Source: Schizophyllum amplum
Lineage: Eukaryota > Basidiomycota > Agaricomycetes > Agaricales > Schizophyllaceae
Assembly: GCA_007026445.1 (NCBI GenBank)
Contig: VDMD01000049.1
Location: 1-64,000, forward strand
Direction of reading: 5' to 3'
DNA: 64,000 nucleotides
Shown: one piece after another, positions 13,323 through 24,241 of the stretch
Layout of the letters: each line of letters begins with the position of its first letter
Numbering within the stretch: position 1 is the stretch's first letter
The notes under the pieces: model-generated
What the model saw: the letters and a program-made list of their open reading frames with translations, nothing else
Told to the model about the DNA's origin: nothing
The model's database searches: none
Position numbers and translations under genes: made by a program

Positions 13323-14390
13323 ATGTCCGACTCCAGGCGCTCCGACTCACCTCTGACGGATCCCTCGGACGACACACCCGAGCGTGATCGCCAGTGCGAG
13401 CGCTGTGAGTCGTACCTCCAGTCTGCGAGCATGCGGTGCTGATCGCTCTCATAGTCTGCAGCCTTGACGGCGGCGAGATCATCATACTCCGCTCCTCCGA
13501 TCGCGTCCTTTTCAACATCCACCGCATAAACTTGCAAATAACCACGGATGGGCCGCTCGCAGAGGACTTTCCCTCCGCGCCGGAGGAAATCGTGCAGCTC
13601 ACCGAGTCCGCCGACACCCTCGAGCTCCTGTTCCAATACGTCTACCGCGGGCGGCACCCCATCCTCGACGAAATCTCTGTCACGAAGCTCCTGGATCTCG
13701 CAGAGGCGGCGGAAAAGTACGGCGTGTCCGCCGCGAGGTCGCTCTGTTATGTGAGGCTGTGGTGCGTGGAATGCGCTCCTCGCTCGAGGGTGAAGACTGA
13801 CAACGTCCACAGCCGACCTTCCGCGCACCAACTGCAGCCGCTGCAAGTCATGGCCTATGCCCACCGCCACGGGTATCCCCATCTCCTCGACCTCGTCGCC
13901 CCGCTCACAATCGGTATGCCGATCAGCAAAGTCCAAGACGCGTGCTCCATCTCCCTCTTCTTCCAGTGGGTGCGTCGCAGGTATCCGTCCTGCTTGGCTT
14001 GCCGCTGATCGCCGTCCTGACTTGCCGCTGACCGCCCTCCCTCCACAGCTGCGCTACAACGACGCCTGGGTGCAGCTCAACGCGCGCGACTGCCACGAGG
14101 TTCGCGCGCGCGACAAACACGAAGGCTCGACAAGACACTGCTTCGCATGGAGGGCGCTCGTCTACTCGGTTGACATCACGCTTTCCGGCCATGGGCTGTC
14201 GATGCTGACAAACCTCGACGGCCTATTCGCTATGGACGCGCTGGCGAAGACTGCTGACCGATGCGGCGACGTCGAGTTTCTGGGTGCGCGGAAGTGTATG
14301 CTGCAGATGTTGGAGTGGAAGAAGTTGCTGGAGGAGAAGTCGGCTCTGATACCGCCGTTGTCGCAGTTCCAGGCTACGGCGACGACGTAG
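13323..14390 (+). CDS. BTB/POZ domain protein (intact copy, BTB1)
   Basis: Four exons (13323-13404, 13455-13761, 13813-13969, 14049-14390) join in frame to 295 residues. The first 28 residues are an acidic Ser/Asp/Pro tail. A BTB fold follows: 'GGEIIILRSSDRVLFNIHRI' is the usual 'D-G-D-I-x-L-R-S-x-D-x-V-x-F-x-V-H' start, then 'LELLFQYVYRGRHPILDEIS' and 'LLDLAEAAEKYGV', the alpha3-alpha5 part with the alanine-rich helix. The downstream 'VMAYAHRHGYPHLLDL' is characteristic of the large Agaricomycete BTB family. BTB domains mediate dimerisation and often serve as substrate adaptors for cullin-3 ubiquitin ligases; that role here is family knowledge, not visible in the sequence. The same exon layout recurs in the disrupted paralogue at 18760-20912, which confirms all three introns. 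Confidence 0.88.
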
Positions 14391-14932
14391 GCAGGTTATG
14401 GTATTTATGTAGGCGTGCTATACCGTCAACAGAGACGTATCATAGCGTGGACGTCGGCGAACGTGTCGAAATGTATGATACTTCCAAGCGTCTGACTGAG
14501 AATCGGAGTCCAAGTAACCATCAGTCCTCGTGCCTGTAGTAAGGCGAGCTTGTCAACCCATTCTGAGAACAACAACATCAAATACGCCATCACACTCGTC
14601 GGCAAATGCCGACGCGCCTTTGTTCTCGACGTTCATGCTCGCTAGGGAACTCTGTCATCTCAATCCATGCTGACGCTTCAGTACTGACTTCGAATCTACG
14701 ATTTTTGCCTTCATCGGCGGACATCATAATACAAGTGTCACCACGGCCCATCTGCAGAGCGAGTTCGACTGGTCATCCGAATCGCTTTCCCTCGTAAAGC
14801 CCTTGCCGTTGTCACTGTCAGTGTCAGCACATCGAAATACTCGCTGACTAAAACTTGGGCGCCGATGAACAATTTACCCCTCTTCTTCATGACCAAGGCG
14901 TCCCTGCCTGTCTCCGTGCAGATTCTGACGTT
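14391..14932. other. Intergenic region
   Basis: Between BTB1 and the foldback element. Short frames only; nothing recognisable. Confidence 0.5.
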
Positions 14933-15465
14933 AGTCCTTCTCAATTCTAACGACCAGAGAGTCAGACCAGAAATGGCCGACCAGAGCTCTCGACGCCGCG
15001 TGATATGAGTGATGGGACCTGGATGGGACCACATGCTCCCCCTGCGTCGTCGGGATACGGGTCACATTTGCGGGCAGCGGGGGAGGCGCTCCCCAGGCGC
15101 CCTCCCCAACGCTGGCGGCGCGCGTCGTCGACCCCGTCGCCGACGTTTGCGACGTTGGGGACAGTGTTGGCGACATTTGGCCGGTGTTTATGGCACGAAT
15201 GAAGCTCATCTCCCAGCCTCTCGTCTGTCGAGAACCGGCTGTAGGAATATTTTGTTGACGTCGACTACGATGTCGAGATACCTTCGACGGCGGCGGTGGC
15301 CACAACGGGGTGCACAACGTCGAGGCGTCGCACCGTCGGTCCGTAACCGCGTAACCTTGCGCGGACTCAGGGTGCACCATGCGGTCCCATCAGTCGCATC
15401 ACGCCAATGCTGACGCTTCCCGGCCATTTCTGGTCTCTGGTCGTTACATAGAATTGAGAAGGACT
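14933..15465. repeat. Foldback element with long imperfect inverted repeats
   Basis: The left end begins AGTCCTTCTCAATTCTA and the right end is its reverse complement (TAGAATTGAGAAGGACT, ending at 15465). The match continues inward through 'GACCAGAAATGGCCG' and then 'GATGGGACC', so the arms are about 110-120 bp with small gaps around a GC-rich centre. There is no coding capacity. This is the form of a non-autonomous foldback or MITE-type element. I could not recognise a target-site duplication. It sits between BTB1 and SSP1, about 240 bp before the SSP1 TATA box. Confidence 0.7.
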
Positions 15466-15705
15466 CGGACCGAGTCGACGTTTGCAGAGGCACCCGCAGG
15501 TGACTGGCGCCCGCCGCCCGCATCTAGGTACGCCGGACGTGCAATCACGACATAGCTGCGACTACTCTCGTTGATTGGTGGGTGCTGCATTGACCCTTGC
15601 TCTTACGCAGGGGTCAGCCGCGCTCAGGTACAACTGCATGTGCTCTATTGAGGACCACTGACGGTGAGTCGATGGTTACCCATATGCCCAATGCTCACCC
15701 TTCTT

Positions 15706-15711
15706 TATAAA
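15706..15711 (+). promoter_or_regulatory. TATA box of SSP1
   Basis: TATAAA 54 bp before the ATG at 15765, in the position expected of a fungal core promoter. The other three paralogues also have a TATA-like element, about 85-95 bp before their ATG. Confidence 0.55.
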
Positions 15712-15764
15712 CACAGGAAGTTGGAAGTCACTCTGCCACCAACCTCACTTGCCCGTTAGCAACT

Positions 15765-16251
15765 ATGTTCAGCCTCTCCGCCGCGTCCTTCCTCTCCACC
15801 GCATCTCTCCTCTTCATCACCGTTGGCGCGATGCCCGCCGTCAACGCGCCCCGGTACATCACGACCACGACGCTCTACGACAGCCGCTGCGTCGATTGGA
15901 TAACGGGCACGGCGACGAGTACATTGACAGTCCCCGGCTCGACCTTTACGGCGACCAACGACGGCTTGACGACGGTCACGTCGACGAGCTATGCCTTCCC
16001 GACGCCGACAGCGGCGGCGGTCGAAAAGGTGCGTGCGATAGTAATATCTGTCGCGGCATTTCCTAACTGCCTTCCAACAGCGCGAGGGGACGACCATCGT
16101 CTATAGCCAGATATGCCTGCACACGAGCACGACCGACCCGTGGGTGACGACGGCGGATCCTGCGGTGGTGACTACGACTACGGCGTATGCGACCACGGAG
16201 ACGTATACGGAGACGTACACGCTCTGCGTGGAGGGCCACAGCTGTCTCTGA
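15765..16251 (+). CDS. Small secreted cysteine-containing protein SSP1
   Basis: Two exons (15765-16028 and 16081-16251, intron 52 bp, phase 0) encode 144 residues. An N-terminal hydrophobic stretch after 'MFSLSAASFLSTASLLFITV' looks like a signal peptide with cleavage near Ala22-Ala27. The mature part is Thr-rich with four cysteines (42, 100, 137, 143); the last two form C-x5-C in 'TLCVEGHSCL'. It is a divergent member of the family found at 49.9, 51.8 and 54.9 kb: same intron position, same cysteine order, same 'TTTTAYA(S/T)T' and 'TYTLC' signatures. No known fold or activity is recognised. It could be an effector-like, cell-surface or signalling protein. Secretion is inferred from the signal peptide. 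Confidence 0.85.
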
Positions 16252-16840
16252 GTGGAGGGAGGGCCTTAGATGCTGCGATATCAGCCCATTTAGGTCTTAT
16301 ATACTGGCGCAGTAGATCGTGTAAGCGCTTTGAGGACGACTCAGGGGCATGGGGGCGATGTGCCATCTTTATCGCGCGCGCACAGAAAATATTCCACCTT
16401 TTTCCTCTGCTTTCCGCTGTTCGCACTCAGATACGGCAAAAAGCATGATATCTTGTAATCCTGGACCGCTTTTTACCGCGTGGACCCAGTGTGAACTGCA
16501 TAGGTATTGAGTGAACCAGAAAACGAACATCGTTGACGTGAATCGGGATTCGGGATCTTCCGGTTCACGCCATTTTCGGGACGGCTTTGGGTGTCGGGAC
16601 CAAGTCGGGACGCCTTGCCATCTGCGACTGGCGCTCTGCACCGCGCTCGACTTATGAGCCATTTTACGGCCTCTGAATGAGCCGCGCAGCAGAATGGACT
16701 TTTATTTCCAGGTAAAGGCATGACCCAGGACACAAAAAATTGTCTGATGCTTTCAGCAGACTCAGATACGCGACCATTTCGCTCGCGCAACGGATGGAGT
16801 TCCATCTACCAAGAAGCAGGAGAAAGCCGTCGAGTCAGAT
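16252..16840. other. Intergenic region
   Basis: Between SSP1 and the F-box gene. Small frames on the minus strand show no domain; I see no gene. Confidence 0.5.
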
Positions 16841-18391
16841 ATGATCGTCTCCGACAACGACATAATGGAAGCACTCGCGCGTGCATCAGCCGTCCTTGAG
16901 GAGGCAATTCCGATGGCAGACCTCGACCTGCATCGACAAGGCTCCGCGCCCTCTTCCACGGAAACGCAGAGGTTCTGTGATATCTCGACCGAGCTCAGCG
17001 CGCAATCTGTACGCTTGGGCGGTCTGAAGCAGGTCGTCGCATCTGCGGATCTAGCTGAAGCACTGTCAGCGCTCCGCAAGCGCATCTGGCGCCAGCTTGC
17101 TATCCTGCGATCCCTGATAGCGCCCGTGAGACGGCTGCCACAAGAGTTGCTTGCTGACATTTTTGTCTACTTCTCCACTCCCTGCGTCCCCCAGGATCGC
17201 GCCCGGCTTGTCACCAAGTCCGTGGCGCGTGTCTGCTACACGTGGCGCGCCGTCGCGCGGGGAACGCCCGAGCTATGGACCCACTTTAGCACCTCGGAGC
17301 ACTCTCGGCCTTCTACTGTTGTTGACGCAGGTCTTGTCGCGCTGTCCCGTGGACGATCGATCTCCATATATCACGCTTTACCGAACGACGATGAGCGGCT
17401 GCTGGAGCTGTTGGAAGCGTTGAGCCCGTATACGGCGCGATGGGGTTCGCTCGCGCTGACAGGCTTGAAGGCCTCCTTCTCACGTCTTCCTGTCGCTGAA
17501 CTGCCGTCGTTGGAAGAGGCGACTCTCAATATCCGTCTGCACACATGGCCCTACTCACAAGCAAAGGGAATGCTCGACTTCATATCGCGTGCGTCGCGCC
17601 TCAGGCGCCTCCACGTGTCATCAGACGACGATAATGTGTTCAATAGCCACACGAAGTTTGTTCTTCCCGCATCGAGCCGTCTCACTCACCTGTCGCTCTG
17701 CATGCCATATGCCATAATCTCGGGGGAGATTCTCACGCTCGCGTTGCCGCACTACCGCATATCCCTCACGCACCTCACCCTGAACCTTGACTCCATCGAA
17801 TGGATATCCAACACTGCCCCAGTGCACCTCCCCGCGCTTCGCGTTCTCGACCTCGAACAACAAGGCTACAGCGTACTTCCGTACATCATCGCGCCTAACC
17901 TCCAAGAGCTCGCTCTTCGGCGCATCGGCTGGATGGGGCCTTTCACCCAACTCCTGCAGTTCTTCAGGTCGTTGGGCACGCGGGCGGCTGCACAGCTGGA
18001 GCCGCGTCAGTCGAACATCATGCTTCGCAAACTGACGCTCTGCGAGGTCGCCGTGAGCGACCCGGCGATCTTCCAAATCTGCATGGGCCTGCTGGAGCAT
18101 CTCCGTGAACTGCACATCGAAGAGAGCCGCTCGGAGCCGATGGTGCTCACGGAAGACCTGTTGACGCAGATGACGTGCAAGGCCAACGGGACCTTCGGCG
18201 AGAAGCCCATGTTTCCCTCCTTGACGGCGATTGATATTGTGGCGCGAGGGCGCGGCCTGATCTGGCAAGATATCCGCCACGCTTTGGACAACATGCTGGA
18301 TTCGCGGAGGGAGGCGCATGTATATGCAGGGTATGTCGTGCCTGCGCTTCAGGAAATCAAGACACGGTTGCCGGGGACTACGCATAGATAG
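16841..18391 (+). CDS. F-box protein
   Basis: A single uninterrupted 516-residue frame. After a helical N-terminal region (residues 1-90, with 'LRKRIWRQLAILRSLIAPV') comes the F-box: 'RRLPQELLADIFVYFSTP' followed by 'VARVCYTWRAVARGTPELW', which has the classic L-P-x-E-L-L-x-x-I-F, V-C-x-x-W and P-x-L-W positions. The rest (about 165-510) has irregular leucine-rich segments ('LPALRVLDLEQQGY', 'LQELALRRIGWMG', 'LLEHLRELHIEE'), as in many Agaricomycete F-box proteins. F-box proteins bind Skp1 and present substrates to SCF ubiquitin ligases; the substrate here is unknown. The first ATG, at 16841, gives a full-length protein. Neighbours are BTB genes, another ubiquitin-adaptor-type family, but no operon-like linkage is implied. 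Confidence 0.9.
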   Translation: MIVSDNDIMEALARASAVLEEAIPMADLDLHRQGSAPSSTETQRFCDISTELSAQSVRLGGLKQVVASADLAEALSALRKRIWRQLAILRSLIAPVRRLPQELLADIFVYFSTPCVPQDRARLVTKSVARVCYTWRAVARGTPELWTHFSTSEHSRPSTVVDAGLVALSRGRSISIYHALPNDDERLLELLEALSPYTARWGSLALTGLKASFSRLPVAELPSLEEATLNIRLHTWPYSQAKGMLDFISRASRLRRLHVSSDDDNVFNSHTKFVLPASSRLTHLSLCMPYAIISGEILTLALPHYRISLTHLTLNLDSIEWISNTAPVHLPALRVLDLEQQGYSVLPYIIAPNLQELALRRIGWMGPFTQLLQFFRSLGTRAAAQLEPRQSNIMLRKLTLCEVAVSDPAIFQICMGLLEHLRELHIEESRSEPMVLTEDLLTQMTCKANGTFGEKPMFPSLTAIDIVARGRGLIWQDIRHALDNMLDSRREAHVYAGYVVPALQEIKTRLPGTTHR

Positions 18392-18759
18392 TCCTACGAT
18401 GAGATATTTATGATTTTCATCTGTTCACTGTGCGCGACGAACGGAGAAGCTCATCTCGTAAGTTCGTTCTGCATGTCCTCTTATGCGTGGTCAAGCAATT
18501 GATCAGCGTCGCCATTCAAAGGAAGCTTAAGTTCTTCCTCGAAAGTTTCCCGGACCGGATATCCGAGTTTCGAGTCCTGCCACCATCGTCCCCAGGATCG
18601 CCACCCACTGGTTCCTTCAACCATACTCAGGTTACACTCGTGCATCAGGTCAACGTATGTGCAGTTCACACATTCTTGCCGGATACGACGGTCCCGGCCC
18701 AGCAACATGATAACGATGGCATGACAGTGATTGTTCTCTCCCTTTCTTCGATGCAAGAA
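18392..18759. other. Intergenic region before BTB2
   Basis: Holds the promoter of BTB2. A frame running from 18430 is open by chance and lacks any domain. Confidence 0.4.
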
Positions 18760-20912
18760 ATGTCGTCTTCTGAAAACGGCTCTCTCAAATCCTCTTCATG
18801 CTCTGATACACGTCAATCAACAGCATGTGCGCCATCTTACGACTTTTGCGTGGCCAGATACGTGCTGACACGCCGTCGCTAAGTCTCATCCACCGACGGC
18901 GACATCATTGTTTTCCGCTCGGTAGACCACGTCTTATTTAACATCAATCGCCTCAACCTACGTGTAGTGACGGATGGACCGTTTGCGGAGGACTTCGCCG
19001 TTTCTCCCGGAGAAGTTGTGGAGCTCACGGAACACAGCGAGACCCTCGAATTTCTCTTCCAGTTCGTTTACCCTGTGTCGGAAAACGGCCATTTGAGTGA
19101 GCACGCGCGAGCACGGTAAAGCACTGGTGATCACCGGATCACGATCCCGGATAGTGATTCGTCACATTGCGAAGGGACCCCCAGTGATCACTGCCGTCAC
19201 TGGGGATCACTGGTGATTCGGGTGAAGGCGAGTGAGCACAAGCAAGCACCAGGGAACACCAGTGATCACTACCTTGGCCTAGTTTTATTTAAAAAAATCG
19301 TTGCTTTCACAGCATCGACAGACAACCAACCACAGTTGACAACAAGAAATCAGTATATTACTCGCTTCTACTAGTAGATCTAAGCCTACTGATGTACTCT
19401 GTAAGGGTGTATGGACATGGGAGGGTGGGCTATATAGCTGAATGGGGACTATGACTGGTTGGAGTGCATGTATTATTATGTACAACCTTGCAACTTGAAG
19501 GTGATTCTATAAGTCGATGCTGGACAAAAGAGTCTATGGCACGCACCTTCGAAGCCAAAGAGACGAAATACATAGCTGCCATCTACATCGTTGATCAGCA
19601 AGTACCGCACCGTGAACGAAGAGCAGGCTTGCCGTGCGGAGTCGCCGGCTAGAGACATGGAGCGGGTCTCACTGCAGCCCTCGCGCTGCCTGCACACAGA
19701 ACCGTCGATGGGTGCCGATGGGTGCCGAGGGGTCTCAATGGTCTGGGGTCGTGCGGGCACTGGACCAGTGGCAGACGCTGTGGACACTGTGGTCGGGACA
19801 TGGTGGTAGAGGACGACCTGAGCTGGCAGCGCTGAGGCGCCCATATACGTCATCCGGCGGATGCCGGATTTGTCAGCCGAGTCGCCACGAACAGATCGCG
19901 AATTTTGCCAAGTCGGCGAGCCATGTAATGGTGGCCTCTTGATAGCCGTTTTATGCGATCCTTTGACGCACATATACCCAGCAGAACATCGTAGGAATGT
20001 ATATAGCACATGCAATGGCCTACATAGGACACTACAGCTATCCTGGGCCGTGAGAGTGACCACCAGTGATCCAGGGTGATCACTGGTGCTCACGCGTGGT
20101 CACTGGCGCGCCGCCAGTGATCACCACCTCACGACCCGTCACCGGTGGTCACTAATCTGGCCGTTTCCCGACATTGGAAGACATCCTGTTCTCGAAAACA
20201 TTCCCATCGAGACGCTCTGCGATATCGCTGAAGCTGCGGAGAAGTACCGCATGGCTCCGGCAATGAGTGTCTGCTACATACGCATGAAGTGAGTCGTCTC
20301 ATCTCGTCGTGAACGCCAGCGAGCACAATCGACGAAGTATACTGATCACCGTTTACAAGACTTGAATACAAGACAAGTCCGCTGCGTGTGATGGCATACG
20401 CGCACCGGCACGGTTACCTGGAATTGCTGGACCTCACCGCACCCTTGTCGGTTGGGATCCCTGTCAGCCAGGTGCTTGCAGCGCCCGTCTCTCCTAGCCT
20501 TTTTATTTCGTGGGTACGAGGAACTTTAGCCCTTATGTCCGCCAGCAATGATTTGACAATTCATCAGGCAAGCTACAACGACGCTTGGGCGCAAGTCTTG
20601 CGCAAGTCTCACGTCGAGTCGCGCATGCGGTACGGCCATGGGCGCGACGATATCGACTGCATGATCTGGAAGGATATTGTCTACACGCTCGAAGGTCGAC
20701 TGGGCGATGACCGAGGCCTGGCGTGGCTGACCGACTTGGACGCATTGTTCGCTGATCTAGAGGAGAAGGGTGGGAAGTGCGCCTGGACGCCTGCGAATGC
20801 CCCGGTAGCTTCGCCGAAATGCTGTCAAGCGCAGCTGCAGCACTGGCGGAATGATCTTAAAAAGAATATCGAGGCCATTCAATCGCTTTCGACAACGGGA
20901 GATGCACAGTAG
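18760..20912 (+). pseudogene. BTB/POZ gene disrupted by a 1.1 kb inserted element (BTB2)
   Basis: Paralogue of BTB1. Exon 1 is 18760-18826 and an intron follows at 18827-18883. Exon 2 starts at 18884 ('SSTDGDIIVFRSVDHVLFNI') and runs to 19075 ('LEFLFQFVYP'). Here the element at 19076-20173 intervenes. The coding resumes at 20174 ('GRHPVLENIPIETLCDIAEA') to 20288. Introns at 20289-20359 and 20514-20567 and the last exon to 20912 follow, including 'VMAYAHRHGYLELLDL'. If the element is removed, the exons add up to 873 nt, a complete 290-residue frame with all splice phases identical to BTB1. The insertion is thus the only visible lesion. It lies within the BTB fold and, unless excised, destroys the protein. 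Confidence 0.85.
19076..20173. mobile_element. Non-autonomous DNA element inserted in BTB2
   Basis: About 1098 bp bounded by inverted repeats: left TGTCGGAAAACGGCCA, right complement TGTCGGGAAACGGCCA (one mismatch in the outer 16). Subterminal regions are crowded with variants of 'TGATCACTGG' and its complement, typical of transposase-binding arrays. The flanks read ...TACC-CTG before and TTG-GAAGA after, a 3 bp target duplication with one mismatch. That is compatible with CACTA/CMC-like or other 3 bp classes, but the class is not settled. No frame inside resembles a transposase; a 205-codon minus frame at 19476-20093 has no domain. Probably mobilised by a relative elsewhere in the genome. 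Confidence 0.8.
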
Positions 20913-20939
20913 ACCCTTTTTGATCGATTATGTTGTGTG

Positions 20940-22870
20940 TAGTAGCTATGATAACCTGACCGGCAACTGGCACCTCACCGTTACTAGCCTCGGTTTCCAC
21001 TGATTTCAATGTATATTTATACTTGTGGCAGTGGATTACTGGTGACCTATGCGATCTGGATTTTAGCGCAGACTTGAAGCGCGTGCGACGAACTGACCGC
21101 ACCCTCGACCTTCTCGATTACAGTATCTCTGTGAGAGCGTTCTGCGCATCCCGCTGGAGGATCGTGCTCAAGATGGAGGATGCCGTGCTCGGGATTGAAG
21201 ACGTGGGGCTCGTACCCGAGGTCGCAGACGTCGAGATCTTGGTCCAGGACAAGAGCGTCGGGACCTTGGTCGTGGTCCGATGACAAGATGCGAACAGAAT
21301 CTTGAAGTAGAACGTCAGCCGTGGGGATGTGCGGCCGCGTTCTCGGGGATTCCACCGTTCATTGGGGATTGAGAGGCTGCAATGTACTGTATGAGAACCG
21401 CCACCTCATAATAATACGAGGCCACTCACAAATCCTATTGACAAGGCGACTTGTAGACGGGCGAAGGCAGCGCGCCCAGGTGGCAGCCTGATGAAGTGGC
21501 GAAGTTCGAATGAGTTTTGGACGTCGGCGCGAGTAGAATGTACTCACCTTTGCGTCACGATTCACATCTCAAATGATCTCGTGTCGACTTGAAGAGGGAT
21601 TTCCGCACGGTGAGGGAAAGGCGCTTGTGGGCGAGGTCGAGGAAGTCGGCGCCTTTGTCGACGTTCGTGGTCAGATGGTAAGATAAGCGCCGCATTTCTG
21701 CGGCGCTCAGCCACGAAGCTTCCGCGTGTGCGCTCGCGCAGTCCCATAGCCCCGTCGATAGAGTAACTGGAGATTCAGAACCTATGATTTTTGAGTACCG
21801 CCTCTTCATGAAATTTGTGTATAACTCACGTTCATTGCCAGGGGGCGAAGTTCGCCTGTAGGGCAGGATCAGAGAAGAATAATTAGGGAGAGGCAGACTA
21901 TATACCTGGAGGGCGCCCGACGCGTTGATAGTTTAGAGATCATCGATCTGTGATGCATCTCAGGATGGCCGTCATGAGCGAGAGACCTGCGTAGATATGC
22001 TAGCGCGGCCGGGCTTACAGGTATGAACTTACAAATGCATCGCGACCGTTTGACCGGGCCTCCAGAACGTCGAGACGTGGTTGTTGCTATTTCGGAGCGT
22101 AGTCGTTTATCGCCGGGCCTGTATTCCTGAATTATGCGGGGTGATGAATCCGGGCAGAGATCTCGCTCACGATATATGGAGGTGGTTTGGAGAAATAGAA
22201 GATTGTACGCGCGAGGGAAGTTGCGGAAGTACCGCTCGCGGCCCGCGGTCTGCAGCAGCTCTTGAGTACAGCTTCGTCGCCTCTTCTCGGCCTACCGGCG
22301 CGCCCGCCATTCAAGTATACGAACTTGACACGCCGGTACGGGGATGGTGACCGTGCACGGGTTGAGCACGACCTGTCCGAGCGAATCCGGGACTCGGCGG
22401 GGTATATCGAGAGCGGACAGCCAGGGTCCTGAGTCTTCCTAGTTCCTGGAGCCGGATCTGAACCTCTTCGCTGCTATCCGGCACTTGATAGAGAGAAAAT
22501 TGTGGAAGGACACAGAAAAACTGGTGGAAAAGCGAGGGTGAACGGCAGAGGCCCGGAACGCGAAGGATGGAAAAAAGACGGCATGAGAGATGGAAGATAG
22601 AAAAAGACGTACATTATGTTCACCACGAGCGCCGACCCTCCAAGCGCTAAAGAAGCGTCCATCTGTATGTTCCGCCAAGTCTCAGACTTTTTTAGAGAGC
22701 GAGCGAGCATGGCGAAAGAGATGCTCGAGTTGAGCTTCGCGAATGCCTTGCATCCGAACCACGGCAAAAGGGCTTTCAGATCAACATAGTCAGCTTCTGG
22801 TAGAAGTAGCCCGTCGAAAATGCCCGACCCGGGAAGCGCACATCGAAACGATGGTCGGGATCAAGTGCTA
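20940..22870 (-). CDS. Fragments of a probable multi-exon gene of unknown family
   Basis: Several minus-strand segments read as genuine protein but I could not join them. At 22850-22620: 'LLPWFGCKAFAKLNSSISF' and 'WRNIQMDASLALGGSALVV', ending at a good 5' splice site (GTACGT), with a hydrophobic stretch that could be a membrane span. At 21809-21590: 'LSYHLTTNVDKGADFLDLAH'. At 21355-21047: a Asp/His-rich acidic tail ('DVLLQDSVRILSSDHDQG') ending in a stop. The first segment resembles a conserved Agaricomycete protein I cannot name. Exon order on the minus strand is consistent with one gene, but the segments could equally belong to two genes or to a decayed one. Boundaries given are approximate. 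Confidence 0.4.
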
Positions 22871-22871
22871 G

Positions 22872-22945
22872 AAGAACAATGGGACTGACCAAAACGAGCG
22901 ATCAACCAAGTAGAGACAAACAATCATCGCTCTTGTTCCGTACCT
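22872..22945 (+). repeat. Dispersed short repeat, copy 1
   Basis: Member of a repeat family with ends close to AGAACAATGGGAC and GCTCTTGTTC. Other copies are at about 31913, 50738 and 56256 (same orientation) and at about 30205, 47220 and 63757 (reverse orientation). It lies 1.3 kb beyond the 3' end of NLR copy A. Confidence 0.7.
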
Positions 22946-23099
22946 TCATCTTCATACCTCCGCTTATCATCTTGCTGCTGTTCTTCGACTCTTGTACGCG
23001 CCATGAACATCGACAGAGTTTTATTGTGATCATATGAAGTTTCTCGACATGCCGCATCGGAGCGGCCTACAGAACTTTGGCTGAATTTGGGCGTCGATG

Positions 23100-24235
23100 C
23101 TCGCGCAGCGTGAACCCGGTCGCATAGGAGCGTACAGGGAACAGAGACGACAGAAACCTATTTGGGACGAGGCGTTTTGGTAAAGCCTGTCATTGTGCGT
23201 CTTCTCTTGTCTGCTTCATCACCGGTTACTGACCTCTGCAGCGACCGGGTCAGCTATGCATTTGACCCGTTCCCAAAGACCTTACGAGCTCTCATGGGGC
23301 GCCCCTGCCTGCCTCAAACAAACGATATCAAGCCTGCAGTGGGGTCGCACGTGCCGGAGACAACATATGAATCGAAGCCAGCGAACGAGCCGGCTCTCGG
23401 ACCTACAGTGCGTCCTCCTCTTGCCTGGAGCATATCCTGTTACTGACCATCATGCCTTTAGATCTATAGACGAGCATGTATCTATCTATTTGTACTGTAT
23501 CCCCAATGCAATCCCTTTCAAAACCATATTGGTTTCTCCCATGGATTGCGCAAAGGCGTACCCATGCGCCATGTTGAGTTGATCTGCGTCATCCCCAAGC
23601 GCTTCCTCCTTCAGCACTCACCGCATTCCAGTAAAGGAAGGTTATTCGCCATCAAGCGAGGCGGTCCCTATCGCGATTCTCGTCTCTTTCAAATAACCCC
23701 TCGCCGGTGGTAGCACCCGTTCGCGGTACATCCTCGACAACCACATGTCTTCCACCGTGCCGTCGTGAAGCTGCGTCCTCACCTTGGGCATGTTGTTGGG
23801 CATCGCCATATCGCCAAAGTACGAACCAAGCTGGACGAAGATAGCGCGCTCAACTCGCGTCCCATATGAATAGGTGAGTGCTGCAATTCTTCCCCTCACC
23901 CTCCTGACCTTCGCTGCAGTTTTTGTATCCCGAACCGCGCTACGTACTTGCGCCCGTCGCAGTCTCGACGAGCGCATCCAGAAAGGTCGCCCGTCCCGTT
24001 GCCTTCGAGATCGCGCGTTTGGTCGCCTTCAGTCGTCTCCAGCCTCACCGAAGGACAGTGCACTTCAAGCCCTGAACATCGACGCACATCACGCCCAGGC
24101 CGTCAACTTAGGTGGAACACAGAACATATCGCAATGCATGACGTAGGTACATTCATCGTCGCCGACACAGTACGCCCACGATAATGGTTATTCGCCAAAC
24201 GACCCCATGATTTGCGCGCATCGGAACATTCCCTC
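23100..24235. other. 3' flank of NLR copy A, no confident gene
   Basis: The segment 23640-23960 and its likely counterpart at 32960-33160 read on the minus strand as related short peptides (shared 'TAAKVR', 'TY-Y--RVE', 'F-QL' positions). This suggests either a decayed gene duplicated along with the NLR units or simply shared flanking DNA. No complete gene could be built. Confidence 0.45.
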
Positions 24236-24241
24236 ACTGCG

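Noticed and set aside
19476..20093. 205-codon minus frame inside the element in BTB2 as a transposase
   Set aside because: No transposase motif, and composition unlike the neighbouring genes; the element is better seen as non-autonomous.
19076..20173. The element in BTB2 as a giant intron
   Set aside because: No donor/acceptor pair at its edges gives the frame found in BTB1, whereas inverted ends and a 3 bp duplication explain it directly.
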